A stretch of DNA of 64,000 nt from contig JAECUM010009404.1 in assembly GCA_016617855.1 (NCBI GenBank), positions 1 through 64,000 of the forward strand, read 5' to 3'. The notes under the pieces are model-generated. The model was not told where the DNA came from, searched no databases, and was given only the letters and a program-made list of their open reading frames with translations. Position 1 is the stretch's first letter. Each line of letters begins with the position of its first letter. Positions 25,648 to 37,378 of this stretch are shown one piece after another. A program made the position numbers and the translations under genes. The stretch comes from Megalonaias nervosa (taxonomy: Eukaryota; Mollusca; Bivalvia; Unionida; Unionidae).

Positions 25648-26227
25648 ACACATTAAATATAAAATGGCTTTTAAAGTGTTGATATAACATGGCGCAATAC
25701 GTAGACATAACATTCTTGAAAATGCGAGACGTTCGGTTTTCCTATAGATCAGTAATGAATTTCTACTCATTACTCACCAGAGACGTATGAAAATAACAAT
25801 AAAATGTAATAATAATCCACGTTTTCTAAATGAATTTAACACGGTACACAATTTAACCACAATTCTTCATTTTTCCGTTTCCCGCTCCCCTCTTATGCCC
25901 AAGGGAAAAATATGCTGAAATCTGAAGTGCGAGAGAAGGGTAATTGGGCTGGATATAAAACATTGAAACTGAAACTGCACCAAGTAACCTACAATATCTT
26001 TCTTCATAACGGTATGTTTACACTTCTCTTGGGACCGATCTACAGTGTTTCTATAATCAAAGTTACAAAGTTGCAATTGCCGGTCGAAAAAGTAGGTAAA
26101 TGTCTTGGTTACGGGGCACACATGTGCAATGTTTTTAAGGCTTTGTTGATGTTGTTGTTCTTTCTTAAAACTAATATAAGTTTCTGAAAATCTATTATTA
26201 TTAACTAAATATGAAAATATCCAAAGA

Positions 26228-26271
26228 CCACCCCCCTCGCTCTCCCTCCCCCTCTCTCTGTCTCCCTCCCT

Positions 26272-26308
<37 letters not shown>
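26228..26308. repeat. CT-rich polypyrimidine tract
   Basis: An imperfect C/T tract ends in a pure (CT)n run at 26,277-26,307. Its antisense yields an Arg/Glu repeat frame that is not a gene. Confidence 0.9.
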
Positions 26309-26311
<3 letters not shown>

Positions 26312-26433
26312 AACCAACCATTCAAGATAAGGGTGAAAATCCACGAGAAGACGAGAAAAGCGGATTTTCCCTTGTTTAAATACCACAACGTCTCTGGACC
26401 TATGAAGAATGATGGTAAATGTTAAGTCAAACC

Positions 26434-26438
<5 letters not shown>

Positions 26439-26488
<50 letters not shown>
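26439..26488. repeat. (GA)n microsatellite
   Basis: Uninterrupted GA run of about 24 units. Confidence 0.97.
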
Positions 26489-26492
<4 letters not shown>

Positions 26493-26977
26493 CACTTGTA
26501 TGGTCGGTAATAATGTTAATTAAAGCAAAATAATGACTTAGATCAACTTTCGACATATTCAAATATCCTATTTATCTCATGTTGGTTCGTCGTTTCGCTT
26601 AGATTCTATTTCACGCTAATTTCCTTGCACATGTACGTGAATGCATTGATGAGCGGTCAGTATTGAAGAATCAATGTGTCTATAGGCCTAGTGCTCTACT
26701 TTCTTCATTAAAACCATCTTTCATGCATAAATCATAAGTTTAACTTATATTGATGCAATCAATGTGAATACAATTAGAAACTCAAAAATGAAAATAATCA
26801 ACTCATCAGTACGAAAAAGTGATTGTGAATAAGCACAAAAACACAGAACTATATTTTGTAGCGGACACACTCGGCAAGAATGTGAGTTCATTCCCCCAGT
26901 CAATTGACAGTTGCCTCCCGCCAATCCAGCTCCGTTCAAATGGCAAATATACGTATTTCTATGTGATATAAATAAAA

Positions 26978-27125
26978 TATATGTATGGTATGTACGCTGT
27001 ATCAATGATATACCACTCGTTGTATAATGTTTCATTAAAAGATAACACGGCAAGCCTTGTTTCCTTTGAATGAAAAATGTATACATCTTGTGGTATATCA
27101 TCGATACAGTGTACATACTATACAT

Positions 27126-27128
<3 letters not shown>
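26978..27128. mobile_element. Palindromic fold-back/MITE-like element
   Basis: The left arm (26,979-27,017) ends GTATCAATGATATACCAC. The right arm (27,089-27,128), reverse-complemented, ends GTATCGATGATATACCAC. Similarity continues inward through GTATAATGTTTCATT against GTATACATTTTTCATT, giving two imperfect arms of about 60 bases around a short loop. It has no coding capacity. Such near-complete palindromes are typical of MITEs or fold-back elements. A CT/AT microsatellite starts exactly at its right end. Confidence 0.6.

Positions 27129-27183
<55 letters not shown>
27129..27183. repeat. Compound (CT)n(AT)n microsatellite
   Basis: About 16 CT units are followed by about 11 AT units, the same motif order as at 25,580-25,642. 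Confidence 0.95.
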
Positions 27184-27575
27184 ATGTGTCTTCATTACAT
27201 TTGTATGTCCAAATGAATGTATGACTCCTCCACATTAGGTTAACATGCCGCTTTCAATTTATTTTACTTGATGACCGCTAAAGTTAGTAATTGTCTTCAT
27301 TCACAGTGTCAGAGGTGTCACAATGTACATCTGAGGGGTCAATTTGACATATGCCTCCAGGCGAAAAGTGTTAGATTAAATCAAATGCTCATTTCTTTAG
27401 ATACATTTATCAAAGAAAACCAATAATTAAGCGTCACGGTGTTCTTAATCATAAATTGTAAATTACACTAGATAGGAAATTTTGTATACATGTTGAGTAC
27501 ATTTTTGTATAAGATCGAAGAAACAAATGCATTTTCGACGTTTTCAGTCCTATTTATATTGTGTTCTGTTCATAG

Positions 27576-28202
27576 AGGCGAGAACATCCACAGTATCCAG
27601 AAGAACTACTACTAAATCAGCACATACAGGAATAAAAATCACAACAACCAAAGAAGCAACCACTACCACAATAACTACATCCACCACACCACAGTCAACA
27701 ACCAGCACTTCATTAAATCCTACAACCACAACTGCAACAACTACTAAACAACCAAGCATTGTTACCACAGCTACACCCAGAACAAGTCAACCAACAGTCT
27801 CTACTATGACATCAACCACTGCATCAAAGCCAGTCACTTCAACCACCACAACAGCTACTACACCAAAGGCGACTAGTACTATTAAAACAACCAGTACTAC
27901 CCCAGAACCTATAAGAACTGTAACAATTGCTCAAGAACAGACCACCACCGAGACAACCTCACATTCCGTGGTTCAACAAATAATCTCCATTGCAACTACA
28001 ACCAATGCACCACAGCCGATTACTACCGATATCACCACAAACACAACTACCCCTCACTCTACAACAATATCAACTACACTTAGACCTGTGACAGCAGCAA
28101 GAACAGAAAAACTGGCTATGACCAGCACCACAAAATTAGAAGAACCAACGACATCCATGAGGCACGCACCAGTGACAACACTTAACCCCTGCGAAAGATA
28201 TG
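27576..28202 (+). CDS. Thr-rich mucin-like exon of a mucin-MAM-LDLa-SRCR gene
   Basis: The exon begins after a pyrimidine-rich acceptor (GTTCATAG) and ends at GATATG|gtgagt. Both borders are phase 1, as in shuffled extracellular modules. About 209 codons are open and about half are Thr, with Ser, Pro and Ala (repeats such as TTTTTA, TSTTPEP), a typical O-glycosylated mucin stalk. The end NPCERY contains the first non-repetitive residues. The split codon (G from this exon, AT from the next) makes Asp and runs into the MAM domain at 43,615. The start of the gene lies upstream and was not found; the SEA-like blocks at 19-21 kb are candidates. The protein is expected to be secreted or membrane-tethered. 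Confidence 0.75.
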
Positions 28203-29365
28203 GTGAGTGTTATAGAAATGATTTAAAAAAGAATTTATTAATAATGAACCAAATCTAAACATTTATATCTGTATGCCTGTTTAGATGTGTGTATTTTCCA
28301 TGCCAGGAGAAAATGTGTTTTTTTATTAGTCTTAAGGTACAACTTGTCGAGAACATATAATAATAACTTAGAATGTTGTACCTGAGTTTGTGTGTACAGA
28401 TTTAGAAACAAAATGAACGCACGCCAGGTTCGAATATATGAGTGGACTATGCATTATCAAGTATTCAATTGAAAGGGTAAACTGGAAGGCTATTGTTGTC
28501 ATTTGTTTTTGAATATTTAGAACTTATAAATCTCTCATAATTCAGGTGCTTTCAATGTATTAATCGACGTCTTAGCACTTCTATTTCCAGCGTATTATTG
28601 ATTGGGTTTTTACGTCTAGATTAATTAGCATTAATTAATGTTTCACATTCGTGTATTTTCAGGGTATATATTAGGGTTTTACATACTTTTTACTTCCAGA
28701 GTATTAATTAGGGTCTTACATATTTAACAATACCAAAAGAGTTTGATAACTGTATCGATAAGGGTATAAGCTACAGTTAGGTGTGTTTTATACATTAGTG
28801 TGTTCAAGGAGTTGTTTGGCATTCTTGTTTTATGATCATTAAGATCCCTTCATTCCATATTGGAATAAACCTCTCTTAATATCTAATGTTGCTGCCATTG
28901 AAGATGGAGGCCTTTTATGTGTTTTGTTTACAGCCTTTAATGAAGCATGTGTTTTGCCTAACAATATGATAAATGTGTCTAAGGCAATCAAACTTTCATG
29001 TCCCACCATAGCATTGGTAGGGTATCGAATCCTTCTCTTATTCGTCTTTCGCCTCAGGTACATGCTGCATTTATAACAATTTTCTTGCACGTGGGGAAGG
29101 GGTATGAATATCATGAATGTATTATTTACTGTTTCGGGGTGAGAGGTATGATTCTTTAATTACGTGTATATCAATGAAATAGCAATTCTTCATTAGCATA
29201 ACATTTTACATTTCTTACAGATATTCTATTTTGAAATTGAATTTGCATACACAAGACAAAATCTGAGAGAATATATCATGTATATTTCACAAACATTTCT
29301 GACCAACATATGATTAATAATCCAATCAATCGCCATATGTTTATTGGCCATTTACAGATACATCC
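28203..29365 (+). other. Intron start, non-coding
   Basis: First part of the 15.4-kb intron between mucin and MAM exons. It starts GTGAGT. No gene was supported, although a few imperfectly repeated phrases such as TTAGGGTTTTACAT, TTAGGGTCTTACAT and ATTGGGTTTTTACG occur at 28,595-28,725. Confidence 0.5.
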
Positions 29366-29665
29366 GCTCCTGTGGCCCAGTCGTTACAGATTTTGGCTCG
29401 GACGCAGGAGGTCGTGGGTTCGAACCCCGACCGAGTCATACCAAAGACTTATAATAGTACTAACAGCTGCCTCGCTAGGCGCTCAGCATTAAGAGGTTAG
29501 TGTTAGGATTTATCGGCCTGGTGGCAGGATAATGTGAACGTGTGGGTCATCATGCTACCAGTCTGCGGCATGATGCCACAGTGCTTGACATTATTATAAA
29601 CTGCCACACTGCAGACCTCGTAGCGATATGACTGAAAATTGCTAAAGCTACGTTAAAAATCAAAA

Positions 29666-29666
<1 letters not shown>
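29366..29666 (+). mobile_element. tRNA-derived SINE (copy 2)
   Basis: The head has a near-consensus A box (TGGCCCAGTCG) and an exact B box (GGTTCGAACCCC) about 40 bases later. The body (ATACCAAAGACTTA, AGCATTAAGAGGTTAGTG, GCGGCATGATGCC, GCAGACCTCGTAGCGATATG) is shared with the SINE at 19.2 kb. The 3' end AAGCTACGTTAAAAATC runs into a CA microsatellite. This is the better preserved copy of the two. Confidence 0.8.

Positions 29667-29719
<53 letters not shown>
29667..29719. repeat. (CA)n microsatellite at SINE 3' end
   Basis: Uninterrupted CA run of about 26 units following the SINE tail. Confidence 0.97.
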
Positions 29720-29720
<1 letters not shown>

Positions 29721-29939
29721 TGCCTCTGCAGTCTTTCTGGAGAAATGCGTTTAAATACCTTCATCCAATTAACATATACATTTTTGACGCTGGGTAGAAT
29801 CGACAACCATATTTAGCTGCTGTTTTTCATCGGCCCCTTCAGATAATATCTCCTATTAGAAACAATAGACATAGGGGAAAATTGTTATGATGTCACATTA
29901 CGTATTTTCTGCTTATTTAGTAAACTGATAATTACAAAA

Positions 29940-30300
29940 TATAATTGTGCCTGAGTCTTCTTCTTCCAATATGGAGGCAACAGTCTTTGTTTGGAATTAT
30001 CTTGAGAGCTCGGTTAATGAGAAATACAACACTGAAGATTTCTGTCACACACAGGCTCTGACACTGATGTTGACATTTCTGATTTTGATAATTTGTTACA
30101 TTTATTTAATTCAAGTGATGCAGAAAGATGATTTTAAGTATTGTAAGTATTCGTCAGATTTATATTATTCACTTGATATATACGGTTTGATTCTCATGAC
30201 TTGTCACGATGTGATGTAGATAACTGTAATTGTGATAATTTGTCAGATATGAATAATTCAGTTGATATAGAAAGGCCATAGTTAATCACAACCCTTAAAC
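29940..30300 (+). other. Decayed acidic ORF, unidentified
   Basis: Two overlapping frames share this stretch. One is open for 90 codons (29,947-30,219). Another, with stops, encodes an Asp/Ser-rich peptide such as GSDTDVDISDFDNL, with a repeat-like second block CDNLSDMNNSVDIE. This resembles the acidic start of some transposases or regulatory proteins, but I cannot identify it. It ends shortly before the solo LTR. Confidence 0.2.
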
Positions 30301-30362
30301 GACATCACAGTAAATCAATTCACTCATGCTTAAAGGCCAAAACTGAAACAGGAGTTTGGTGT

Positions 30363-31295
30363 TGTTATGTATATTTAATTTAATTGTTTGTCTGTTAGTT
30401 TTAATTTTTTTGTTATTCCGTTACATGTTATTGTAATGTAACACTGTTTGCTGGACTTCACCTTGCCCAAAACTGAGTTCATTTCTGTTTTGACCTGACT
30501 GACTTTTTAAATGTTTGTATTGTATTTATGTAAACAACTAAACATAGCTTCTTTATTCTCAATGTGTACGAGCTCATTCACCGAATTATTATTTAAGTAA
30601 ACAAGAAGGCGTAAACATGTTAAATATGGTCAGGGTTTGGAGATCCCCAAGTGAATTTCATTCGTTGCTGTGTTGTAAGTAAACAAGGCTCATTAGATCA
30701 TACTCGAAAGTTACTTTCCATTAGGTAATGGTTGTTTTCAGAAAATGCTAATTTGTGACCTGAGGTTAAACAGAGAACTATATTTTCTTGTGACTGTGAG
30801 AAGTTTGCTTGTCGTGCTTTAACATCTAGCTCTTTAAGTTGCATTATATTGTAACCAGTTTGGGCTGAATTTTATTTTCTTCAAATTATTGAATTCATGT
30901 CATTCTTTTCTCTGGAAATACAAAAGTGTTCTGATAAAATTCTTTGATAAAGACATTCATTGGAATTTATACTGAATTGAAACCTGGAATAATATGTTTG
31001 TGATTCAACAAGAGACTTTTGACACATCAGTGCTTCGCAGGCAATAACAAACACGTCATCGCCTTCAATTTTGGATCTCTTCGGGACTAGAATTGAGTTT
31101 ATTTAAGACCTTTATTACTAGGACTTCTGTCTTGAATTCTCGGATTATTTTTGGATTTAATTCGCAAGACCGTAAGTTCTCTTTCCTGGTTTTTCACTTT
31201 GCATTATAGGGAAATAAATTATTTATTACATTTTACAAAATATTTTGTCCTCACTCTTTTCTGTTTCTTTTATTTTAAGAGCATAGATTCGTAAC
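30363..31295 (+). mobile_element. Solo LTR, family A (copy 2) with 5-bp target duplication
   Basis: A 933-bp block starts TGTTATG and ends CGTAAC. It is flanked on both sides by GGTGT (30,358-30,362 and 31,296-31,300). Near the 3' end AGGGAAATAAATTATTTA includes an AATAAA signal. The first 780 bases are similar to 46,285-47,095, and the last 300 to 15,980-16,365. No internal gag-pol is present. The final A of a canonical CA end is missing, or the true boundary is one base different. Confidence 0.65.
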
Positions 31296-31529
31296 GGTGT
31301 GAATGAAGCAGCTTATTTTTATGACTCTGCCACAATGGGAGAATAGGGTATTGACTAGATTCTGTTCAATTTTAAGAGGGGTTGGTATTGGTACACATGT
31401 GTTGGACAAGCAATTTTTCTTCACTCATTATTATGACTCGTAACTAGTTTCAAAAGTTAAACGAGTACTTTCATATGTCGAACAGAGAGAATTCACCACT
31501 GTGAAATAATCAAAACTTAGGTTATATAA

Positions 31530-31765
31530 AGTTAAACCGGAGCAGCAGAGGGGGTGAACCTTACAAAGGTTACAAGGGTCCGTTCGCGAAAATAAAGGTT
31601 CCTACAAAGGCTGAAAATAAAGAGTCAATATCACCAAACCGAAGCTTTTAACCGACCGAGAATTTTCTCTAACTGGCTTAACTTAATTTTTGACGCCTGG
31701 GTCTTTGCTTGTGAGTTTACACACCCGCACACTCAATATTTGTCGTTCACCCCCACTGCTGCTGT
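31530..31765 (+). repeat. Left terminal inverted repeat
   Basis: It pairs with 42,555-42,791 in reverse complement. Shared blocks include AGCAGCAGAGGGG near the tip, TTAACCGA.CGAGA in the middle, TTTTTGACGCCTG, and TTGTCGTTCAC near the inner end. The two arms have diverged by substitutions and small indels, which indicates age. Its exact outer edge is uncertain by about 10 bases (AGTTAAACCGG or AGCAGCAG as first bases). Confidence 0.85.
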
Positions 31766-31784
31766 GTCTTAACCCAACATTTAT

Positions 31785-32425
31785 CAAGACCTATACGATA
31801 CCGTGACCGAGGATCATGCCAATTTATTGTGATAAATCCGTGTGGGGTAGCTTGCGCTTTTGAAAAGAAGTTTTGAACTTAAACACATATCCATGCCCCC
31901 TGAACACCAAGTTTGATGAATGTTTCGCAGAGTATGTGTATCAACTCCATTAAAGGCAACTAAATATTGAAGTTACCTCTGATCACTTTAGCTATTTGTG
32001 TATATCGTTGAGTTACATATATAACATACGTTTTTTATGTCTGCCTCGAGAAAATATTCCTGCTGGATTTGATTGTTAGTCCAGCATCACATCATCGTAT
32101 ACTACGAGATTGTTAATAAATCCATCTAGGTCATCTAAAGATGGGGCTTCATCAATATAGGTGATTAATTCAACAATATCATTTATTATTATATTATTTG
32201 AATATCCTAGTCAAATAATTTTACGTTTTCGTAAAAATCTTTAAGCACATTATAGCATCGCTGATCATCTACGGATGGTGTCACTAAATATAATTTATTC
32301 CTTTTTAACCATCCCATTATCAGATTAAGTAATAATTTTGTTTTACCCGACCCTGATGGCTCTATTATAATTGCTCTGATATAATTTGCTTGACTGGCTT
32401 TTGCTTTCGTGTCGCTGAGAAATCA
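31785..32425 (-). pseudogene. A32/FtsK-like DNA-packaging ATPase remnant (copy 2)
   Basis: Minus strand. An intact Walker A PSGSGKTKLLLNL is encoded at about 32,359-32,320 and a Walker B NNLVVYDDVML at about 32,109-32,081. This is the pattern of genome-packaging ATPases of Polintons and related DNA viruses. The downstream part agrees with the copy-1 gene (around 648-690) but contains shifts. The gene abuts the left terminal repeat, so it was probably the last gene on this side. The 500-bp extra segment of copy 1 is absent. Confidence 0.7.
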
Positions 32426-32589
32426 ATGATATCCATGTTGTATAAATATAATAAATAATACGGATTTATATTGTGTTTGATATAGAGCACCCCCCACAAG
32501 TGAATTAACAACAATAATGACAAAAAGATAAAAAGCGCATATTCACAGACAAGTGTGAAATGTGATAAAACAAAATACAAATTTATTTC

Positions 32590-33895
32590 GTCTCGCCTGC
32601 CGATGTCAAGGCTGGTGATATTGCTGCAACACTGGGGAAGTACCAGGAGCTTCAAGGACTAAATACCCAGGAGAAAAACATCCGAATATAATTATTTTGG
32701 TCCAGAACCTCGACTTGATATCCGACTTGTCGAACGATCCACCCAAAATCCGGGGAACATCCAATAAATGCAATTAATCAAGCATGATCTTGCATATAAA
32801 AATTCGTATTTACAAGAACGACATATTGCAGGTGTGAACTTGATTCACGCGTTAAATTCCATAAAAAAACAGATCTTATAGAGAAAAACTTGCTAGGTTC
32901 ATAGTAAAATCTGCGATGAATGGTAAATTAGTGCTAATTAATCAACCGATTATTATTATACATATAGATTTATGGTAGCCCAAGAGGTAACAGGAGGGGT
33001 ATAGAAGCGATTAACAAACTTGCTGGTGCAGCAGGTGTCTCACGTTCTGTTGCTGTAAATTGGTTAGCATGACAGGCAATACAGCAACTGTATCTACCAT
33101 CACCTAAAAATATTCAGTACGCACATTTTGATGTCAGCACTCCCAAAGAAGTTCATCAAGCAGATATTCTGTGTGTACAACATGATGCTATTAAAATTGG
33201 TACATGTAATCGCGCACATACAAATACGCGTTGACTGTCGTCGACGATGCAAGTAGATATCAGGAAGCAGAACCACTATCAATTAAATCAGCAACTGAAG
33301 TGGCATCTGCGTTTAAACGAATGTATCAACGCAGTTGTCTACGATGTCCACGGCTACTACAGGTTGATCCTGGCCAGGAATTTCTTGGTGCAGTAACATA
33401 TCTGATGAAAAACCAACGTTAAAATCAGACGAGGACATACCACAATTCATAGCGATCAGAAAATCGTTAAAAGATTTAATCGAACATTTGCTGAGCGGTT
33501 ATTTGGATATCAATATGGGAAGGAAATATCACTGAACAAAGTGTGATAGCTGCGTTAAGTAATGAAATTACTCGTGCAACTGCCATGAAGCCTACCAATG
33601 CGATCACAACACAAAAGCACATATACCAATGCAACGACATGACTCTTTCTCAAGATAACCAGTGCTAGGTAATGTGACCGTGGGGTATGTATATGAACCT
33701 GGTGAACTTGAAGTGGGTAAAAAATGAGTAACTGACAACACATCAAATTTCCAGCATGGTAAGATCCGTGGGTAGACCTGAAATCTACAGATTAGATTTA
33801 ACTGCTCCTCACCGTGGATTTGTACGTGAGCAATTGCAAGTAATTCCTGATCATACTCAATTACCACCTCGTTCGCTTTTGTGAATTGGCTCCTC
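32590..33895 (+). pseudogene. RVE-type DDE integrase remnant (copy 2)
   Basis: Plus strand. The N-terminal region carries a helix-turn block (IEAINKLAGAAGVSRSVA) and LYLPSPKNIQ. The catalytic core starts TVVDDASRYQEAEPL (33,231-33,275, first Asp) and continues to LQVDPGQEFLGA (second Asp). In the third motif region the codon expected to be the catalytic Glu is AAA, Lys (33,469-33,471). Beyond it FNRTFAERLFG is recognisable, then a C-terminal small beta-rich region before the stop near 33,885. Polinton integrases insert the element with a 6-bp target duplication. Several frame breaks and the lost Glu make this copy inactive. Confidence 0.75.
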
Positions 33896-35160
33896 GACGT
33901 CGATTACATTCAAGACAGGTCAACATCACACTTTTGCGCGTGTGACCAAAACTACTATTAGTTCTATCCACGGTAAACTGTCTTGGATTATTATTTGAAT
34001 ACTGCCATAACATTACTGTGTTGCAGCTTGCACAATGATTATTCTGTCGTTGTTTCAGTGTCATGATAAATTCAGCATCGAGATCAAAGTAGCGGTTATT
34101 TTCTTTTTGTCAAATCGCTGATAACCAGCTATTTTGTTTTCTTTATTACATCATCGTCATTGCTAGCAGTTTGATTGTTATTTTCTGTGAAGTCCACGAT
34201 AACCCTTTGCAGTTGAGATATTCTTCTGTCTCGAGATATTGCGAAATAAACTAAATTTGACCATTCAGTACGATCATCAACAATCCAAATATTTGTATTG
34301 GAAATAGTTAATCCTTGTGATGAATCAATTGTTATAACATATCCTAGAGTCCACGGAGTTTCGTCCATCGTTCATGCGCCCTCAACAGCACTGGCAGGAA
34401 CTAAAACAATATAATTTAGTACAAGATTTTGTTTCTGGACATTATCAGTGTCTCCTCAGGAATCTCAACATCAATATTCTGTCTTCGCGTATCTGCTGTG
34501 CAATAACATAATGATACAGGTAGATTGGAAAAGTTTCCTTTATGGAACATAAATAATTGTTGTTGAAGTGTATCACGAATTAACTTTCTACATGCAACTA
34601 TCAAATCAGTACGATTCCATAAATTCCAAAAATTATTTATATGTGCTTCCGGAATTATTTCACGCATTATTTCACATTGAATCTTGTCTGGTTGTAGTCT
34701 GATTATTGTTTTGAAACTCTCTTAATACTGGATCAAGAGCTCAGTAACCATCAGTTATCTCCTCGTAATAATCTACAAATGATCCAACAAAAGTTTGCTG
34801 TTGACCATGTTTGCCACACATGATAACAGCAGTATTTTTTGTCAACAACCAATCAAGAAATATTTTAATATCTCCAGCGACACCGTGCATATTTCATCAA
34901 AGATAATAATATTAGCAATATATTTCTCACCCATATGCTCAAGAGTCCACACATTTCACTTCCATCGGAAGAAGCTATGATAAGTGTAAGATTTAACTCC
35001 TCGTTCGATCATTTCTCTGGCTAGCCGGTGAGTCGGAGTTTTAGAACAACCATATCAAAATTTTGAAATAATTCAATCGCACGTGTTATTTTGCCAGAAC
35101 CTCCGGGTCAATTGAGATAAACAGGATTTATTTCTGGTAACAGGACCATATACCGATGGT
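33880..35160 (-). pseudogene. SF1 helicase with C-terminal Zn/HNH-like domain (copy 2)
   Basis: Minus strand. The P-loop GGSGK is encoded at about 35,104-35,089. A Walker B-like IIIFDEICT follows at about 34,910. The open segment 34,368-34,129 has GYVITIDSSQGLT and LVYFAISRDRRI, the SF1 motifs V and VI. The final segment (34,064-33,861) has C-x2-C, then FTVDRTNSSFGHTR, then CLECNRRRG, as in HNH/endonuclease VII-type zinc folds. The helicase starts within about 100 bases after the polymerase on the same strand, so the two may be one polyprotein or read-through gene; the breaks prevent a decision. Copy 1 has the same arrangement. Confidence 0.65.
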
Positions 35161-35164
35161 GCTG

Positions 35165-37311
35165 ATGAAAGTTTTGACATCTGTTTATTTTTATAATATG
35201 TTTCCTTTTATTCAACGTAGGCAGATTCAGAATAACTAAGTATCTTTTCTTGTTTTATTCTCCATTCGCCCGATGATACATCAACGCTGATATGTAATTG
35301 TTTTAGCAATCCTGCGTATTTTTTGTTGATATAAAATTAATCTTTGGCGACTCTAACTGTAGTACCAGAAAATCTGTTTATCATGGATAATAAATTTATC
35401 CAAACGTACGCGAGCATTGAAGATCTTAAATGAGTAAACTGTGGTGAGTCACCATCAGTGTAACTCACGATAGTACCTAATTTAGTTCCGTCCGATAAAA
35501 TTGTCATTACTCTGGCTTATAAATGTGTTTCTCTTCGTTGTATCAGCAATTATAAAATCGAGTTCAGCATCGTCGATAATTAATCTTGTACAACGTCGTT
35601 TATGATCATGTGATCCTGCTTGCGTAAATTTACCGATTATTTTCCTACTAAAATATTTTGCGACTTTATTTTTACAATCAGTCATATCAAGATTTTCATC
35701 ATCAGAATATTTCTTTTGTTGTGGCAACCAAACTTGTTTCTGCGGATGAAACAATATAATTGCATCATTTACAACCAACGATATCAATATTTTTACATCA
35801 ATCATATATCGTAATAAAACTATTGGAGACCAACATTGTTCTGAAAAATGTCTTCCAAACCACGCATAAACAATCAGATGAAGGTTGTTTGGTGCAAATT
35901 CGAATGACTCGATACAGGCGAATCCAGTCAGATCAAACTCTGGCAAGGGTCCATTTATCGCAACTCTGGTCATCACATATGCTGGATGCCCAAATCTTTT
36001 AAAATGTTCAGAACACTCTCCCATTCCAAGAAAACTTACAGGATAGCATGCAACCATATCAGCAGAAATAACATCCTTATAATCGTATTTTGTGCTCCAT
36101 GCTCCACCGTGTCCGTATTCCACACAACTGTGTTGTACATTTTCGAGAAATTCATGTGTTATCGGCTCCCATTAATTTTTCTTCTGAGCAAATTGAGCAT
36201 CAACTGACGAAACGGTAAAACAATTGCTCAGTAATTGCTCAGCATCATCGGTATATTTCAAAACAAGATTTTTCATTTCTTCGTGGAGAGAATTTGTACG
36301 GATCTATACGTTAGGTCGTACAAAGTGATCATAGTTTCCATCATAGTAACTTTGAAACAGCCACACGGATACAGGATAACTTTTGCTAATATTTTTTTTT
36401 ATAAAATCGAACATATCACCGTCGTAAATTTTAACAGTTCGTTTTTGTGGAAATATTGTTACGTCGTTCGTCCAAGCGTGTGTGTTGTGATCAATAATCT
36501 CTATCGAAGCTCCATTTTTTATATTTTGATTCGTACAAAATCTCTCCGGTTAATGTCTTCACTCTTATTGGACATGTTAATTGTTTTATTTTCCAGTTCA
36601 GCAAAGGCTTTAATAGAAGCTTCGGTATCTTTAACTGTTTCTGCACACTCATGTATTTTTTTACTTTGTAAATCCATTCATTAAATTGTTTCCACGTATC
36701 TCGTTTCTGAAGTGTTCTGTAACTCACTTAGTTACACAATTTACCCTTGGCAGTTTCATCGGTTTGAGGTTATCGACGCTAGGTTTATCATTTAGCGGAT
36801 ATATCGCATAAACAACTGCAGTCACACGATAATTTCGTTCATAATACTGTTTGTCAATACCAGTCAACATTCCTGGTTTGGAATTTGTATTTAACGAGAC
36901 AATATTTCAAGTGTTGTGTAATCGAACAGGTCACGTTTGTTATGGATAATCCAAGTATCGTTTACTTTCGCAATAAATTTTATCTGAAAAAAGTATATTT
37001 GATTATCGAGATAATTAGTAATTGTCGCTCCTCGTTTCTGAATCATTGTAGCATCGACAACACCTGAGGTGTTGCGTACAATTCTGAATTTTGACCACAC
37101 ATGAGCTGCACCATCGCCGCGAAATTCCTGCTTGGCGTCAGAAATACTATTAATCAGAGTTTTATTCTTCGGATCAATCAGAGCTGGCCTCGGCCAGTCA
37201 GAAGATATTCTGTCAAGATCGAATCTAGCTTTAAAAGGATTAATCACAGATAATCTCTCAAATTCCTCCATATCATAGTTAAGGCAAATAGGTACTGAAA
37301 TGGAAGTACCG

Positions 37312-37378
<67 letters not shown>

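Noticed and set aside
25867..26388. 173-codon minus-strand frame with Arg/Glu repeat
   Set aside because: Its length depends on the CT-rich microsatellite, and no domain is recognisable in the remaining part.
27550..27768. Val-rich minus-strand frame
   Set aside because: It is antisense to the Thr-rich mucin exon; ACA/ACC codons read as TGT/GGT/GTT in reverse.
29366..29440. tRNA gene with perfect B box
   Set aside because: The A and B boxes are embedded in a repeated SINE body also present at 19.2 kb. The acceptor stem does not pair.
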